In this document: in pieces, positions 35,446 to 48,354 of the stretch
Position numbering within the stretch: position 1 is the first letter of the stretch
How the letters are laid out: the number at the start of each line of letters is the position of its first letter
Assembly: GCA_034231615.1 (NCBI GenBank)
Contig: CM067315.1
Span: 16,347,513-16,411,512 of the forward strand
Length of the DNA stretch: 64,000 nt
Direction: 5' to 3'
Origin: Meghimatium bilineatum
Taxonomy: Eukaryota > Mollusca > Gastropoda > Stylommatophora > Philomycidae
The notes under the pieces: model-generated
Told to the model about the DNA's origin: nothing
Databases searched by the model: none
The model's input: only the letters and a program-made list of their open reading frames with translations
Position numbers and translations under genes: made by a program

Positions 35446-36055
35446 TGGGCTGTTACCGTTTCAGCTTTTTCTAGCCACTCCCTCTCTGTTATCTCTTTCA
35501 TCTATTGTCATAACTAACTCTCTCTCTCTCTCTCTCTCTCTCTGTTCGTCGCTATCGCGTTCAATTTTATACCACGTCACTCTCTTTCTCTCTTGCTTCA
35601 CGCCGTTATCCCTTTCATAGCTTCCCAAAAAAGTTTTCTTTTCGTTACGAATTCAACAAATTCTTATTTCCTAGGTATTCACTACACTTTGTCGTTGGCT
35701 CATTGAAGTTTACTCAATGATTTCGTTACTTTCTCATTATCTGTGAGCCTGATATTTCCTATTTGTGACTGTATTACTTTCTGTCTTTTAGCACAACACT
35801 TTCTCTCTTGACTTCTTTACTTTATATTTGTTAACCCGCCTTTGCTCTCTATGATTCTGTACTTCCTATCTATGAACCCGCTTCTACAATTTATGATTTG
35901 TTACTTGATTTCTGTGAACCCGACTTTCTTCTCTATCCCTTTATTAGTTTCTATGTGTTTACGCGACAAAATGTATGTTTATTTACTTGTCATTGTTTAT
36001 GTTAAACCTAATAATATTACTTCACGTCTTGAATGACCCCCTAAATAGACCCACA
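35446..36055. other. unassigned, pyrimidine-rich then mixed
   Basis: A CT run lies at 35519-35542. Phrases like gtgaacccg with ttctctat recur loosely around 35830-35935. No gene recognised. Confidence 0.45.
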
Positions 36056-36096
36056 GAGGTCTGTGGGCTACAGATGAATAGCCGTTGAACTAGAAT
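36056..36096 (+). mobile_element. hAT-like 3' terminal fragment
   Basis: The phrase gtctgtgggctacagatgaa, then tagccgttgaac, resembles the GGTCCGTGGGCCACAGGTTGAGAACC-type right end of some hAT elements. It lies immediately before the 42 bp array. Weak evidence. Confidence 0.3.
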
Positions 36097-37245
36097 TTTG
36101 ATATTTAATACAAGAAAAGCCTAGCACCCAAGACGTAGTGTGTTATAAACATCAAGGAAAACCTAACATCCAAGACGTAGTGTGTTAGAAACATCAAGTA
36201 AAACCTAACATCCAAGACGTAGTGTGTTAGAAACATCAAGTAAAACCTAACATCCAAGACGTAGTGTGTTAGAAACATCAAGGAAAACCTAGTATCCAAG
36301 AAGTAGTGTGTTAGAAACATCAAGTAAAACCTAACATCCTAGACGTAGTGTGTTAGAAACATCAAGTAAAACCTAACATCCAAGACGTAGTGTGTTAGAA
36401 ACATCAAGGAAAACGTAGCATTCAACAAGTAGTGTGTTAGAAACATCAAGGAACACCTAGCATCCAAGAAGTAGTGTGTTAGAAACATCAAGTAAAACCT
36501 AACATCCAAGACGTAGTGTGTTAGAAACATCAAGTAAAACCTAACATTCAAGACGTAGTGTGTTAGAAACATCAAGTAAAACCTAACATCCACGAAGTAG
36601 TGTGTTAGAAACATCAAAGAAAACCTAGCATCCAAGACGTAGTGTGTTAGAAACATCAAGTAAAACCTAACATCCACGAAGTAGTGTGTTAGAAACATCA
36701 AGTAAAACCTAACATCCAAGACGTAGTGTGTTAGAAACATCAAGTAAAACCTAACATCCAAGACGTAGTGTGTTAGAAACATCAAGTAAAACCTAACATC
36801 CAAGACGTAGTGTGTTAGAAACATCAAGTAAAACCTAACATCCACGAAGTAGTGTGTTAGAAACATCAAAGAAAACCTAGCATCCAAGAAGTAGTGTGTT
36901 AGAAACATCAAGTAAAACCTAACATCCAAGACGTAGTTTGTTAGAAAAATCAAGTAAAACCTAGCATCCAAGACGTAGTGTGTTAGAAACATCAAGGAAA
37001 ACCTAGTATCCAAGAAGTAGTGTGTTAGAAACATCAAGTAAAACCTAACATCCTAGACGTAGTGTGTTAGAAACATCAAGGAAAACCTAGCATCCAAGAA
37101 GTAGTGTGTTAGAAACATCATGTAAAACCTAACATCCAAGACGTAGTGTGTTAGAAACATCAAGGAAAACCTAACATCCAAGACAGTGTAGTAAAAACAT
37201 CAAGTAAAACATAACATCCAATAAATAGTGTATTAGAAACGCGAA
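36097..37245. repeat. 42 bp tandem array, about 27 copies
   Basis: Units contain aagtaaaacctaacatccaa and gacgtagtgtgttagaaaca. Sub-variants differ at aagacg/aagaag/cacgaag and at gtaaaa/ggaaaa. A run of three successive variants occurs twice, 714 bp (17 units) apart. The 232-codon minus-strand frame reads MFLTHYVLDVRFYL repeats and is not a gene. Confidence 0.98.
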
Positions 37246-37707
37246 GAAAAACTAAAGGAATAAGAACAAAACAAGACTATTTTTTATGTCTGAACTAGAT
37301 TTTCCTTGGTGAATTTTATGAAATGCTGAACTGATTATATGTACTTTGTGTTTTCCATTGACACTTATTGGTAATAAATTTTACTACAATCTCGTCAATT
37401 CATGATGCAGCACTTTCATTCTCTACTTGAATCCACCGTCATTTTCTCTGATGTCACCAATATCATTCTCAGGGTTCATTGCAAGCTGCGCTGATGATTG
37501 ACTGCGCACGTCGACAGAAAGTACACTAGCGAATTTAACAATCCGCGCACCAAATATAGATGTGTGGAAGTAAAACAAAATGTCATCAAGAACTACCATA
37601 ATAGTTATTTGTGTATGCGAATTTCCTCATCCTTCCTTCACCCATATCCATCTGGAATTATTTACTATTTCATCTCTCTCCATGTTTCGACATATCTCTG
37701 ATTCACA

Positions 37708-37743
<36 letters not shown>

Positions 37744-38453
37744 TTATTCTTCTTTCCCTGTCTACGACATCGTCACCTGTCCTTCTCAGCTCTGGGCATC
37801 TTCACTATTTCCCTTAACTTCAATATCTCTCGTGGTATGTATTATTTGATATCTCTCCATCTTGCTTCATATCTGTGTCTCGGTGTCTTTCTTTACCTCT
37901 CTTTCTATCTCTGTCTTCATCATATCCTCCATAATTCCAATTTTTATCCTGAAATCAGCATTTCCTCGTATCTTCGCTGCATATTGTGTTTTATCTCAAC
38001 CATTCTTTATATCTTTGTCACCAGCTTTTAACCTTTATCTCCAGTTTTGTATTTTTCCAGCCTCATATAATTCACTTTATTTCTCTCCCTGTCTCTCTTT
38101 GTTTAGTTTTCATGTAATTTACAAACACTTTTCTCAACTCTTCTCCCCTTGGTCAATACGACTTCCAAGAATTTAATTTAGTAGCATATACGTGAGTCTC
38201 TGAAGACACCAGCTAATTCAATTGTGTGGTTTCTGCTCTTGCCTGGCTCTGATCAAATCCTCTTTGTTATCAGACATTTCAGTGTTTTGTCATAGAAACA
38301 GATCAGTGTTTTCTATAGGCTTCTGGTTTCTTCATCAAGTCAGCATTTATCCACATTTATTTTATTGTCATTCAATTGTGGAATTCCTAATGTGATGGTG
38401 AGAAATAGTTTTTGTTTCCAGGAAAAATGATACAAACATTAATATGTTTAGTT
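37246..38453. other. unassigned stretch with (CT)n
   Basis: A CT microsatellite lies at 37709-37741. The surrounding 37670-38110 is T/C-rich. No gene recognised. Confidence 0.5.
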
Positions 38454-38492
38454 CAGTGATTCTCATTTCTTTCTTATCCCATAACCCGTTTC
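38454..38492 (+). mobile_element. hAT-like terminal fragment
   Basis: The phrase cagtgattctcatttctttc followed by ttatcccataacccgtt resembles the start of hAT elements (CAGNGNTTCTCAACCTTT...CCCATGACCC). No second end identified. Confidence 0.4.
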
Positions 38493-38964
38493 AGTACAGT
38501 TTTTGCGCATGCGATTGCGTCTATGGGTCTCACCAATGGCTCACTAGACAAACCAACCATGCAACAGAAAACCTTAGTAGGTGACATGCCTTTATATTGA
38601 GGTTATCTTCTTGTTATGCTTCATGGCACGTCATCTATACAATTCCGTAGTCGTAACTTTCGCTAACAGTTACCATGTTGTTCCGCAAGCCGACGTTGTG
38701 CTTGAACTTGTTACGGGCACGGCGTTGGTGGATAGAACAACAAAGAAACTGTTTTGCAAGGGCCAGAGGTGTGCCCTGATGTCGACGCCTGTTTTGGCGT
38801 CATTAGAATCGAAACTCCATCGAGTCGGATGGCTGCTGGGCGGAGCACTTATATGAATGCCCACTTACTGTGATGTCAGTTTCTAGTCACGAATCAGTAA
38901 ATATTTTTAAAATATCCCTCGTTTATAAAAACTGCATGTCAATTGTCTTCACTGCTTATATATT

Positions 38965-39000
<36 letters not shown>

Positions 39001-39264
39001 TGTCGCAATATCGCAAATAGTCATCTTCCTGTTTCCGCCTCAGCACTTACATGGGCGGATACATCTTTCCTCCTCCTGTTTCCATGTTTTTATAAAATTG
39101 GTCTCCACTGCCCCCCCCCTTTTTAGAAGGAGTTATTATGTTATAATATGTAATCTTGACTTGCGGTATGCACTTTGTTGAAAGGGATCTAATATACAGT
39201 GAAAACTATAATACAATAAAATCAATCTTCTACTTCATTTTTTAACACATTTTAAAATTTGTCT
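38493..39264. other. unassigned stretch with (TA)n
   Basis: An alternating TA tract lies at 38967-38995. The open frames at 38581-38856 and 38670-38864 overlap on opposite strands and neither shows a known motif. A C-run is at 39111-39118. Confidence 0.45.
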
Positions 39265-39370
39265 TCTTGGTGAGGTATGTTTCTTTCAACCGCTGACAAC
39301 TATAATGTGGCTATATCAGAGCGTATGAACTACAAAAATAACGGAGGTTGCACATCAGGTAATTCTGCCG
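39265..39370 (+). repeat. interspersed repeat family E3, copy 3
   Basis: Contains tctttcaaccgctgacaac and gtggctatatcagagcgta, in the same order as copies 1 and 2. Strongly diverged. Confidence 0.45.
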
Positions 39371-40599
<1,229 letters not shown>

Positions 40600-40830
40600 G
40601 AGTGGTGTAGGCGATCATGCTTCTCCACAACTCTCTATCTCTTGTGCTTTTAATAAGTTCAGTTGGTGACTTCTTTTTGTGTCATAATGATAGCCCATCC
40701 AGAAATTTCTCTCTCTCTTCTCTCCTTGATCACCCGGGTAGTTGCAAAATGTTCAAGTTTTACTTTCCTCATCACATGCCTTAAAAATCTGGATTGTCTG
40801 CAACTGTGATTAATCAGACAATGAAACTAG
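40600..40830 (-). mobile_element. non-LTR retrotransposon fragment L-D4 (C-terminus)
   Basis: The reverse complement carries the end of the L-D lineage: a phrase equivalent to RQSRFLGHVMKK (complement of cctcatcacatgccttaaaa), then a GEKRERE phrase, and the terminal region equivalent to ELWRNMIAY (complement of gcgatcatgcttctccacaa). Matches L-D3 at 23590-23810. Frame-broken. Confidence 0.7.
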
Positions 40831-40859
40831 TGTACTCTACCATGAGAGACCAATATATA

Positions 40860-41985
40860 CATGTATTCTGACTTATATCATGTGTCTTCTTCTTCGTCTT
40901 TCTGTCCCCATGTACCTTTCGGTGTTGAGAGGAGAGTGAGTGTACGGTCTTTTGCCCTTCTATTTGCCTCCTCTGCTGTTATATTTCCGAGTGTCTCTAA
41001 TACACTATCTATCCACCTTTTACGAGGGCGTCCAATAGGTCTCCTGTTTTCGTATCGTTTGTTAAGTGTTTTTTGGATAATACTTTGCTCTTTCTGTCTG
41101 GTTATGTGGCCGTACCATTTAACTTGTTGTTTCTGTATGTATTCTATTGTTGGCTTGATCCCTAATTGTTTCCTTAGTGCTTCATTCCTGATTTTGTCTC
41201 TCAAGCTAACTCCAATCATACGTCTCACACATTTCATTTCAGTGGTGTTAATCTTATGTATTGTTCTAGAATCTAATGTCCAAGTTTGACACTGATAACA
41301 CAATGTTGGTAAGAAAATGGTGTTAAAAAGCGCTTTATTTGTTTCTAGTGTAATATCTTTGTTTCTTAGTAAAGGTGTTAATTGACCAATGATCTGACAG
41401 GCCTTATTACATCTTGCGTTTATTTCTGCTTCTTGTTTGTTGTCATATCTCAATGTGCTGCCCAGATATTTTAATTCATCTACTTGTTTTAGTTGTTTAT
41501 TGTTTATCTGTATGTTGATGTTCTCCTTTTCTCTTGCAATATTCATTACTTCAGTTTTGTCTATGTTGATTTTCATTCCAAATTGCTTGCCTGCTGTGTC
41601 TATTATGCTTAGGTGGTCTTGCAGGTTTTTAATGCTGTTGTGGAATAAAACCTGGTCATCTGCAAAAAGCAGTTCATTTGCTTCATTAGAATTTGCTGTT
41701 TTGTTTATATGGTCCATGTATGTAATAAAAAGTAGTGGGGATAATACACATCCCTACTTTACTCCTGTGATAATCACAAAGTCCTCCGTGTAGCCTGCAA
41801 CTGTTCTTATAGTACAACTGCTGTTGTTATTGAGACTTCTACAAACGTTAATTAAATGTTGGCATACTCCATAAAATTTAATGTTTCCCATAGTTTTTCT
41901 CTGTTTACTCGGTCAAATGCTTTCTCTTGATCTATGAAGGATATGTATAAATTTTGGTTGTATTCTATTGACATCTCTGCCAACT
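40860..41985 (-). mobile_element. L-C: non-LTR retrotransposon fragment with RT motifs A, B and C
   Basis: Best-preserved RT in the window. On the minus strand: motif A FIDQEKAFDRV (41938-41906); motif B GVK-stop-GCVLSPLLF, where TAG at 41756-41754 probably replaces CAG for Gln; motif C LLFADDQVL with FADD at 41666-41655. A 279-codon frame follows (41717-40878), containing DELKYLGSTLRY, a TLCYQCQTWTLDSRT phrase, KCVRRMIGVSLRDKIRNEAL, KWYGHITRQKEQ, GRPRKRWIDSVLETL and a DEEEDT C-terminus. The Met at 41717 is internal, not the true start. One frameshift lies between motifs A and B. No endonuclease region is present. Confidence 0.9.
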
Positions 41986-42089
41986 AGATTATTCGGGATT
42001 GCCCATTTCCCCTCGCTAGCCACTAGCTGTTCATGGCCATACTTGTATCATGTGTGATATGATACATTTGATTCATAAAATGGAATGCA

Positions 42090-42385
42090 CGCTTGTTTAA
42101 CGAGAATGAAATGATCCAAACTAATACGGATATTATATGTTATATGTTTGTTGTTATTGAGGATAGTTCAATACCTGTACGGGATGTTTGTTGTTGTTGT
42201 AATAGTCCTTGTCTCGATTGGTCCGTTATAGTTACTTTGAGTGCACGGTTTGAATGGATTGACAAAATCGCATCTTTTTTTGGAGATGCGGTTAGTCAAG
42301 TACGGAAGAACGTGTGTGCAAATAGTTGCTAGGCGATTTGGTGCCGTTTAACGGACTGGTTCAATTTCCGTTAGTCTCAAGAATA
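42090..42385 (+). mobile_element. interspersed repeat family S, copy 4 (longest)
   Basis: Matches the reverse complement of 10145-10425 over most of its length and 18318-18421 over its 3' third. A 79-codon frame (42093-42332) is similar to the frame of copy 1 (SSIPVRD / ASILVQN; CNSPCLDWSV / CSSPCLNWSV; GDAVSQVR / GDVVGQVR). The 3' end carries a B-box-like ggttcaatttcc. The combination does not fit a simple SINE, and the class is unresolved. Confidence 0.75.
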
Positions 42386-43189
42386 TGGAAAATGGGGTAA
42401 TTCATTTCTCTTTTGTGCTCAAACTCCCCACTGGTTCACTCTTGTAGCGGGGCAATGGTCTGACTAGACTTCCATCAGGCTGTAGTTCGGAGAACACAAA
42501 TGAGGTATGTCATTGTTTTTAAAAAATAATTTTGCTCCTTTAACTTATCAGATGCAACTTCTGCAGTCGAAAATAATATACTACTATCATTGTTTTACCA
42601 ATTCCACTTAACTATGGATCTGCCTATCCGTATAGCTAGATGTCAGCCGTGCGTCGCAACCAGTTTATCATTTTCACATGCACTGCACACTGGTCTTGAC
42701 CAATCTAAATGCAACACAAGGTTAAACTTGCGTAAACTTTACTCAATGTCTGCGTTGATTTCATACTGGCCATAGACATCCACAATGAAGCAATAATTAC
42801 TTAAACATGCAATGTCTATAATTAAGAGTAACAAACATACTTACACTCAATGACAAATATTCTTTCACTTGTACACATACTCGCTCAATTACCTTCAAGA
42901 AAACGTATGACAAATCCTAATTGACATTTTCCAAAAACCTACATTATATATATATATATATATCCTATAACAGCCCCCACACCTGTGTGCTGATTTAACA
43001 GTTACACTTAACGACATGAAGACACAATACTTCTCTTGTAATATTATTTATCTAAGACCACCAGGACTAGCCTGAACTTTGTTTCAAGTATTTCCTTGCT
43101 TTCTGAGTTTGTTCTCAAACTCCTTCAGATTGTGATGATGTAGTTCAGACAACAAATGTTTTGAGCCATTGTCTACAGCTTGAATCTGC
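42386..43189. other. unassigned AT-rich stretch
   Basis: A short TA tract lies at 42946-42962. No gene recognised. Confidence 0.45.
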
Positions 43190-43390
43190 GACTTTCTGCC
43201 CGACACATCCGATATGAGCATTTCTTGTGGGGCTTACCGCTATGATATGGTACAGCCAACTCCACCACCACATCGCCTTTGTTACCTCGCATGGAAAGTC
43301 ACAGTATTGTTATTCTTTGCTCCTCCCCGAACAACCAGAGCGACGTGGAATTATTACGTTGTCGTTCTAAGCGAACACGCAAATCAGACT
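43190..43390 (+). repeat. interspersed repeat family E2, copy 4
   Basis: Shares with copies 3 and 5 the order ctatgatatggtacagccaa, a cctttgttacctcgcatgga-type phrase and cagtattgttattctttgct. Strongly diverged. Confidence 0.5.
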
Positions 43391-44409
43391 TCGTAATTGT
43401 ATCAAATGGAAGCATTTGTGAAGACGTTAAGTGCCATATACGTCAGTTATTTGACTAAAATCCTGGAAGGAATTCTCATGTAAGTTTTGGCAAGTCACGC
43501 AACCACTTCTTAGACCTAGAAGGACTAATCACTGATTCCAAAGAACCCACTCTCTCAAACGAATCCCTAAGCTACTTAACAATCTCCGGTTGATGTCAGG
43601 TAACAACTATTTTCTTCTGTTTAGCATCGCATTCTGTTTTTCCATCTTAAACGACATTCTTTTATATTCAGCACCTGACTCTCCATGAGTGAGGTTTTAT
43701 CGTGTTATATCTTAAATCCATATGTTGATGTCTTTGTTCTGTTCCTTGACAATGACATTGTTGTACAAACGTCGGATTTGCATGCGCTATATCTAACATA
43801 TTATTAGTTATTTCGTTCACTGTGTCCCGTCTGAATAGAAAAGTTCGGTTCTTGTTTGGAATACGTGCCTACGAGCTTATTTTAGGGATAACTAATATAA
43901 ATATTATAATTTAATATTATTTAAATAATACAATATTGGGATTATATATATAATTAATCAATAAGTAATTTAAATATAAATTAATTTAAGTTTAGAGTTT
44001 AGGTGTTAGGTCTAAAAGAGTTGTGTTTTGTATAACTAGCAATAAACCTATATAAGTGTATATGTAAATTAACATATAATAAGCATACAATTTAAGCATA
44101 ATAAGCAGGGAAATAATCAAATAGGTATGTACGCATTCCAAACAATAACCACGGATTCCTCTATGTAATTGTTTTAGAACATTGCAGTGAGTCTATCCCA
44201 AACAGAATAATTTATCTTGTCTGACGAAACTGAGCATGTGTCACTATACTTCACCTCGTCAGCAAATGACAAATCAGGTAAAATGTCAAATAAGCCAAGA
44301 TAATGAGAGTGCTACTTCTCCAAGAATTGGGCATCACTGATTGTGGAAGGAAGTCCTATGTATTTCAAATAAAGTTCTGAAAAAATACCACGCAACATGA
44401 TACAGAAGA
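43391..44409. other. unassigned AT-rich stretch
   Basis: 43890-44000 is almost pure A/T with short self-complementary words. No gene recognised. Confidence 0.45.
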
Positions 44410-44957
44410 TCTATTTCTAGCAATACATGGGGACTGAGCTAGCAATACCTGGTGATTAAACTATTAATACCTGGAGATTAAACTAGTAATACATGTGGAT
44501 TAAACTAGCAATACATGGGGATTGAACTAGAAATATAAAGGAGATTTAGCTAGCAATAAATGGGGATTTTACTAGCAATATACAGGGATTGAACTAGCAA
44601 TACATTGAGATTGAACTAGCAATACAATGGGATTGAAATAGCAATACAATGCGGTTGAACTAGCAATACAATGGGATTGAAATGCAATATAATGGGGTTG
44701 AACTAGCAATACACTGGGGTTGAACTAGCAATACAATGGGGTTTGAACTAGCAATACAATGTGGTTGAACTAGCAATACAATAGGGTTGAACTAGCAATA
44801 CAATGGGATTGAATTAGCAATACAATGGGATTGAAATAGCAATACAATGGGGTTTAACTAGCACTACAATGGGGTTGAACTAGCAATACAATGGGATTGA
44901 ACTAGCAATACAATGGGGTTGAACTAGCAATACAATTTGGTTGAACTAGCAATACCT
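44410..44957. repeat. 22 bp tandem array, about 25 copies
   Basis: The unit aatggggttgaactagcaat plus ac is regular between about 44590 and 44950. The left 150 bp holds longer, diverged units (tgaactagcaatacctgg). Confidence 0.96.
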
Positions 44958-45375
44958 GAAAGAACATTACAAAAAAAGTATCCCAATATTCTTCATTAAT
45001 ATCTTTTGGTAATGCATTTCTTCAAATTATTTCACAATCTGTGACTCATAGAATATCACTGACTACAACTATGTAAGTCTGATTATTGATAGATCGTTGT
45101 ATCAAGACTTGCCGCCACTGCTACTATCATGCCTATAGATACGTCTTCGAAAATCGAGGCTCGTCTGGATAAAAGATCATTTCAATACTTCACGTGGACA
45201 TTTCTTCATTTTTATGATATTTTATTGCATTTCTTTTTTGGAGGGGGGGGGGACATTTAAGATAGAATATGTAGAATTCAAGCTGATTGAAGTGTTACCT
45301 GATTCTCAACTTGTTAATTAACAGTTTAAATTAAATATATATTTCACGACAAATTCACCAACGTGGTTCGCCAAT
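44958..45375. other. unassigned stretch
   Basis: Contains a G-run at 45242-45251. No gene recognised. Confidence 0.4.
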
Positions 45376-46251
45376 TCCATGATGGTATGACCCCTGTGTC
45401 CAAGATGACGGCACACGCTGAACCCCGTTTACAGTAACTAACGGTGCCAAACAATGTTGCGTCTTGACTACGGCGCTCTTCAGAATGGGTTCTCTGCCAT
45501 GTTAAATGATGCTTTGCGGAATAGCCGTTCAGGAATTTCGTTTCGCTATCTTGCTGATGGAGAACTTTTCAGTCTTAGTAGATTGAAGGGCTAGACCAAA
45601 ACTAAGATGGACATTGTTTGCGACTTATTGTTCGCCGACGATTGTGCACTAAATGCTACCAGTCGGATAGATATGCATGACAGCATGAACCTCTATTCTT
45701 TGGTCTATAATGCGTTCGGTCTCACCATCAGCACAGCGAAGACATTAGTAAAGTATCAACCAGCGCCAGGTGTCCCTTTCCTAGAACCAGTAATCGCAGC
45801 AAAGGGACAAAAATTCAATACTGCCAACACGTTTGTATATCTAGGCAGCACCCTATCACAAACTGCAACAATTGACAAGGATGATTTTCTACTTGTTGAT
45901 CGTGCCAGTGTGGCTTTCGGGAGCCTTTGTGCCAATGTGATCAGGCGTGGTCTCAGTTGGACACCTAATTTGGACGTGTACCGCGAAGTGGTTCTACCAA
46001 CACTGCTTTATGCTGCGTCATCCTGGACTGTTTATACGAGACACGTTCGACAGCTTAACTCTTTCCACCTTCGATGCCTACGAAACCTCATGGTATTACG
46101 CTGTCAAGATCGAGTACAAGAAACAGAAATCCTTCGAAAGTCCCTTATGTTAAGCACCCATGCACTGCTGACGAGGTCCCAACTCCGCTGGACTGTCCAC
46201 ATCATTTGTGTGCCCGACAAGCGCATTCCAGGGCGATTATTATATGGAGAA
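45376..46251 (+). mobile_element. L-A2: non-LTR retrotransposon RT fragment, left part (split by L-B1)
   Basis: Reads YGALQNGFSAMLNDALRNSR and ADGELFSLSRLKG before RT motif C LLFADDCALNATS (FADD at 45631-45642). Then DMHDSMNLYSLVYNAFGLTI, YQPAPGVPFLEPVIAAKGQ, FVYLGSTLSQTATIDKDD, RRGLSWTPNLDVYREVVLP, SSWTVYTRHVRQLNSFHLRC and RIPGRLLYGE at the insertion point. A continuous 220-codon frame begins at 45607, though that Met is internal. It parallels L-A1 throughout, with the catalytic Asp pair intact here. The upstream part, including motif A, is not recognisable. Confidence 0.9.
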
Positions 46252-47526
46252 TACTACTTAACAGAATAAAACATAAGTCGGAAGAAATAATTGCAGAAGA
46301 ACAATCTGGCTTCAGAGCAAACAGAAGCACTGTTGAACAAATATTTAACATCTGAACACTAATCGAAAAAAATATTCAGCACCAACATGATCTATACCAC
46401 AACTTCATTGACTTTACAAAGACCTTTGGCCGTGATTGGCATGATGGTCTGTGGCACATACTGAGGCAATTTAATTTTGACACCACAATTATAGACATTA
46501 TTGAAGCTCTGTACAAAAATGCAAATAGTGCTGTCTTGTCAAACAATACAATTGGAGAGTTCTTCAAAACAAATTTGGGATGTCGACAGGGATGCATAAT
46601 GTCCCCAGTACTTTTTAACATATACTTAGAGCACATCATACAAGAGACATTACATGATTATAACACATCTATATCGATCGGAGGTCGCCCTATTTGCAAT
46701 TTGTGTTTCGCTGATGATATTGATCTTATAGCTGTGTCAGAACAATCATTGCAAGAATTAACAGCAAAGTTGGAAAAAGTTACCAGCAAGTACGGAATGG
46801 ATATCAATACAGATAAGAGCAAAATCTTGGTAAACAGCAGAGACACAGAAAACTAGACAAATATCGTGATGAATGGACATACGCTTTAGGAGGTGAATAC
46901 CTTCAAATATCTCGGATCCAGTATATGCAGCGATGGTAAATGCAAAGAAGAACTAAAAATAAGGCTGGAAATGGCTTTAGCGTCCTTGTCAAGGCTAACT
47001 GTGATTTGGAAAAGCAACATCAGTGTTGGAGTGAAAATCAAACTGTGTAAGTCGCTGGTGCTTTCTGTTGTGATGTATGGTTGTGAGAGTTGGACACTCA
47101 CTGCGGACATGGAGAGACGATTACAGGCTTTCGAGTGCAAATGCTAATGACGAATTCTACGAATTTCCTATAGGGAACATAAGACCAATGTGTACGTAAG
47201 AAATAAAGTAGAGATGTGTGCAGGTGTTCAGGAGCCATTGCTTTCAATAGTGAAACGACGAAAACTAGCATGGTTCGGACATGTATGCAGGCACGATTCC
47301 TTGTCAAAAACAACACTGCAGGGAGCTGTCGAGGTTGGAAGAAGCAGAGGATGGCAAATAAAGGTATGGATAGACAATATCAAGGAATGGACAGGGCAAG
47401 ATAGTTCCCGACTCATCTACATCGCTGAGGATATAATTCGCTGGAGGACTCTCTGTGCAGAGGCATCCAATGTGGTACCCCTACGACCCTGAAGGGTTAC
47501 GGGTTTATTGATTGATTGATTGATTT
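46252..47526 (+). mobile_element. L-B1: non-LTR retrotransposon inserted into L-A2
   Basis: 5'-truncated LINE ORF2 fragment in a single reading frame from 46252 to the stop at 47490-47492, interrupted only by about five in-frame stops (46353, 46854, near 46888, and two adjacent at 47145). Landmarks: EEIIAEEQSGFRANRSTVEQ; motif A region HNFIDFTKTFGRDWHDGLW; motif B CRQGCIMSPVLFNIYLEHI; motif C FADD at 46707-46718; FKYLGSSI; YGCESWTLTADMERRLQAF; KRRKLAWFGHVCRHDSLSKT; LCAEASNVVPLRP. A short 3' UTR ends in four TGAT units. The motif tatggagaa occurs at both edges (46243-46251 and 47527-47535), consistent with a 9 bp target duplication. Confidence 0.92.
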
Positions 47527-47730
47527 TATGGAGAACTGTGCGGTGGTAAACGTTCAAGTGGAGGGCAGAAAATGTGCTTAGAGGATCACCTAAATAAACA
47601 CTCTCAAGCGCTGCAGCATCTATCCTAGTTCCTGGGAGACTTCAACCCCTAATAGCTCAGCTTGGCACACCCAGATCACTGCTGTTATCATTAAATTTGA
47701 AAAAAGAAAGAACTGCGGGCAATTGGCAAG
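47527..47730 (+). mobile_element. L-A2, right part after the nested insertion
   Basis: Continues the L-A ORF interrupted at 46251: YGELCGGKRSSGGQKMCLED, corresponding to FYGELFGGNRSSGWQKKRFK of L-A1. A decayed equivalent of the IDPSSWE...DRSGWHTQITAD region follows. The nucleotides cttggcacacccagatcact are shared with L-A1 at 21359-21378 apart from one mismatch. Confidence 0.88.
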
Positions 47731-48354
47731 CGAATGAAGGCATCATTAAGTCAGCTAGAAGACATGTTAGTACTCTGTTGATAGCCACTCTTAAACCCAT
47801 CCTATCTTCTCTACGGGATTGGCAGCAATTAAATTCTGACATATCGAAGCAAGTAGTTCTCATTGCTTAATTTAAAAATATATTGTAGGGATGTTCGTCT
47901 TATCATCTTTGGGCTCGTTCTCCATCTCGTTCAGAAAAGTAGATTCTAGTCCTAAGAAAAAGTGTTCCATCGTATAGTGTTTATATTATAGATAATAGTG
48001 ATTTAAAGGTAATACGCCAATGGCCGACTGGATCAGCAACCAAAAGCATATTTTCCAGATGACACAATATACAGAACATAGTTTTCTCTAAGGACTCTCA
48101 CAGCAATTTATGATCCCGGTCGACGAGTTAATATCCTGCAGCATATGCCATGATTAAACATTCTAAGATGTCTCTCTTTCATCGTTTCCTTTGACAGCCA
48201 TATCTTCTGTTACCAAGACTTCATTACTAATATTTCATGATGCTCTTATATCGCTGTATATTGCAAAAACGTCTCAGCTTCCGTGGTAGAACGTTGTTTA
48301 AGAGTTAAACGTTTTCCACATTCAATATACACTTCTTGGTACATTGTTATATTT
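47731..48354. other. unassigned stretch
   Basis: No gene recognised. It may include the decayed 3' UTR of L-A2 at its left edge. Confidence 0.4.

Noticed and set aside
34405-35620. 370- and 256-codon frames rich in Ser/Leu
   Set aside because: Pyrimidine-rich 49 bp array. The same DNA is open in two frames.
36339-37037. 232-codon minus-strand frame with membrane-like hydrophobic repeats
   Set aside because: Translation of the 42 bp array. Hydrophobicity comes from the A-rich plus strand, not from a protein fold.
38581-38864. 91-codon plus-strand and 64-codon minus-strand frames
   Set aside because: They overlap each other on opposite strands, with no known motif or context.
40878-41717. 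279-codon frame as an intact host or active element gene
   Set aside because: It is the 3' part of a LINE RT. The start Met is internal, motif B upstream has a stop, and motif A is in another frame.
45607-46269. 220-codon frame as a gene
   Set aside because: LINE L-A2 RT fragment starting at an internal Met and ending at the nested insertion. The true upstream and downstream parts are lost or displaced.
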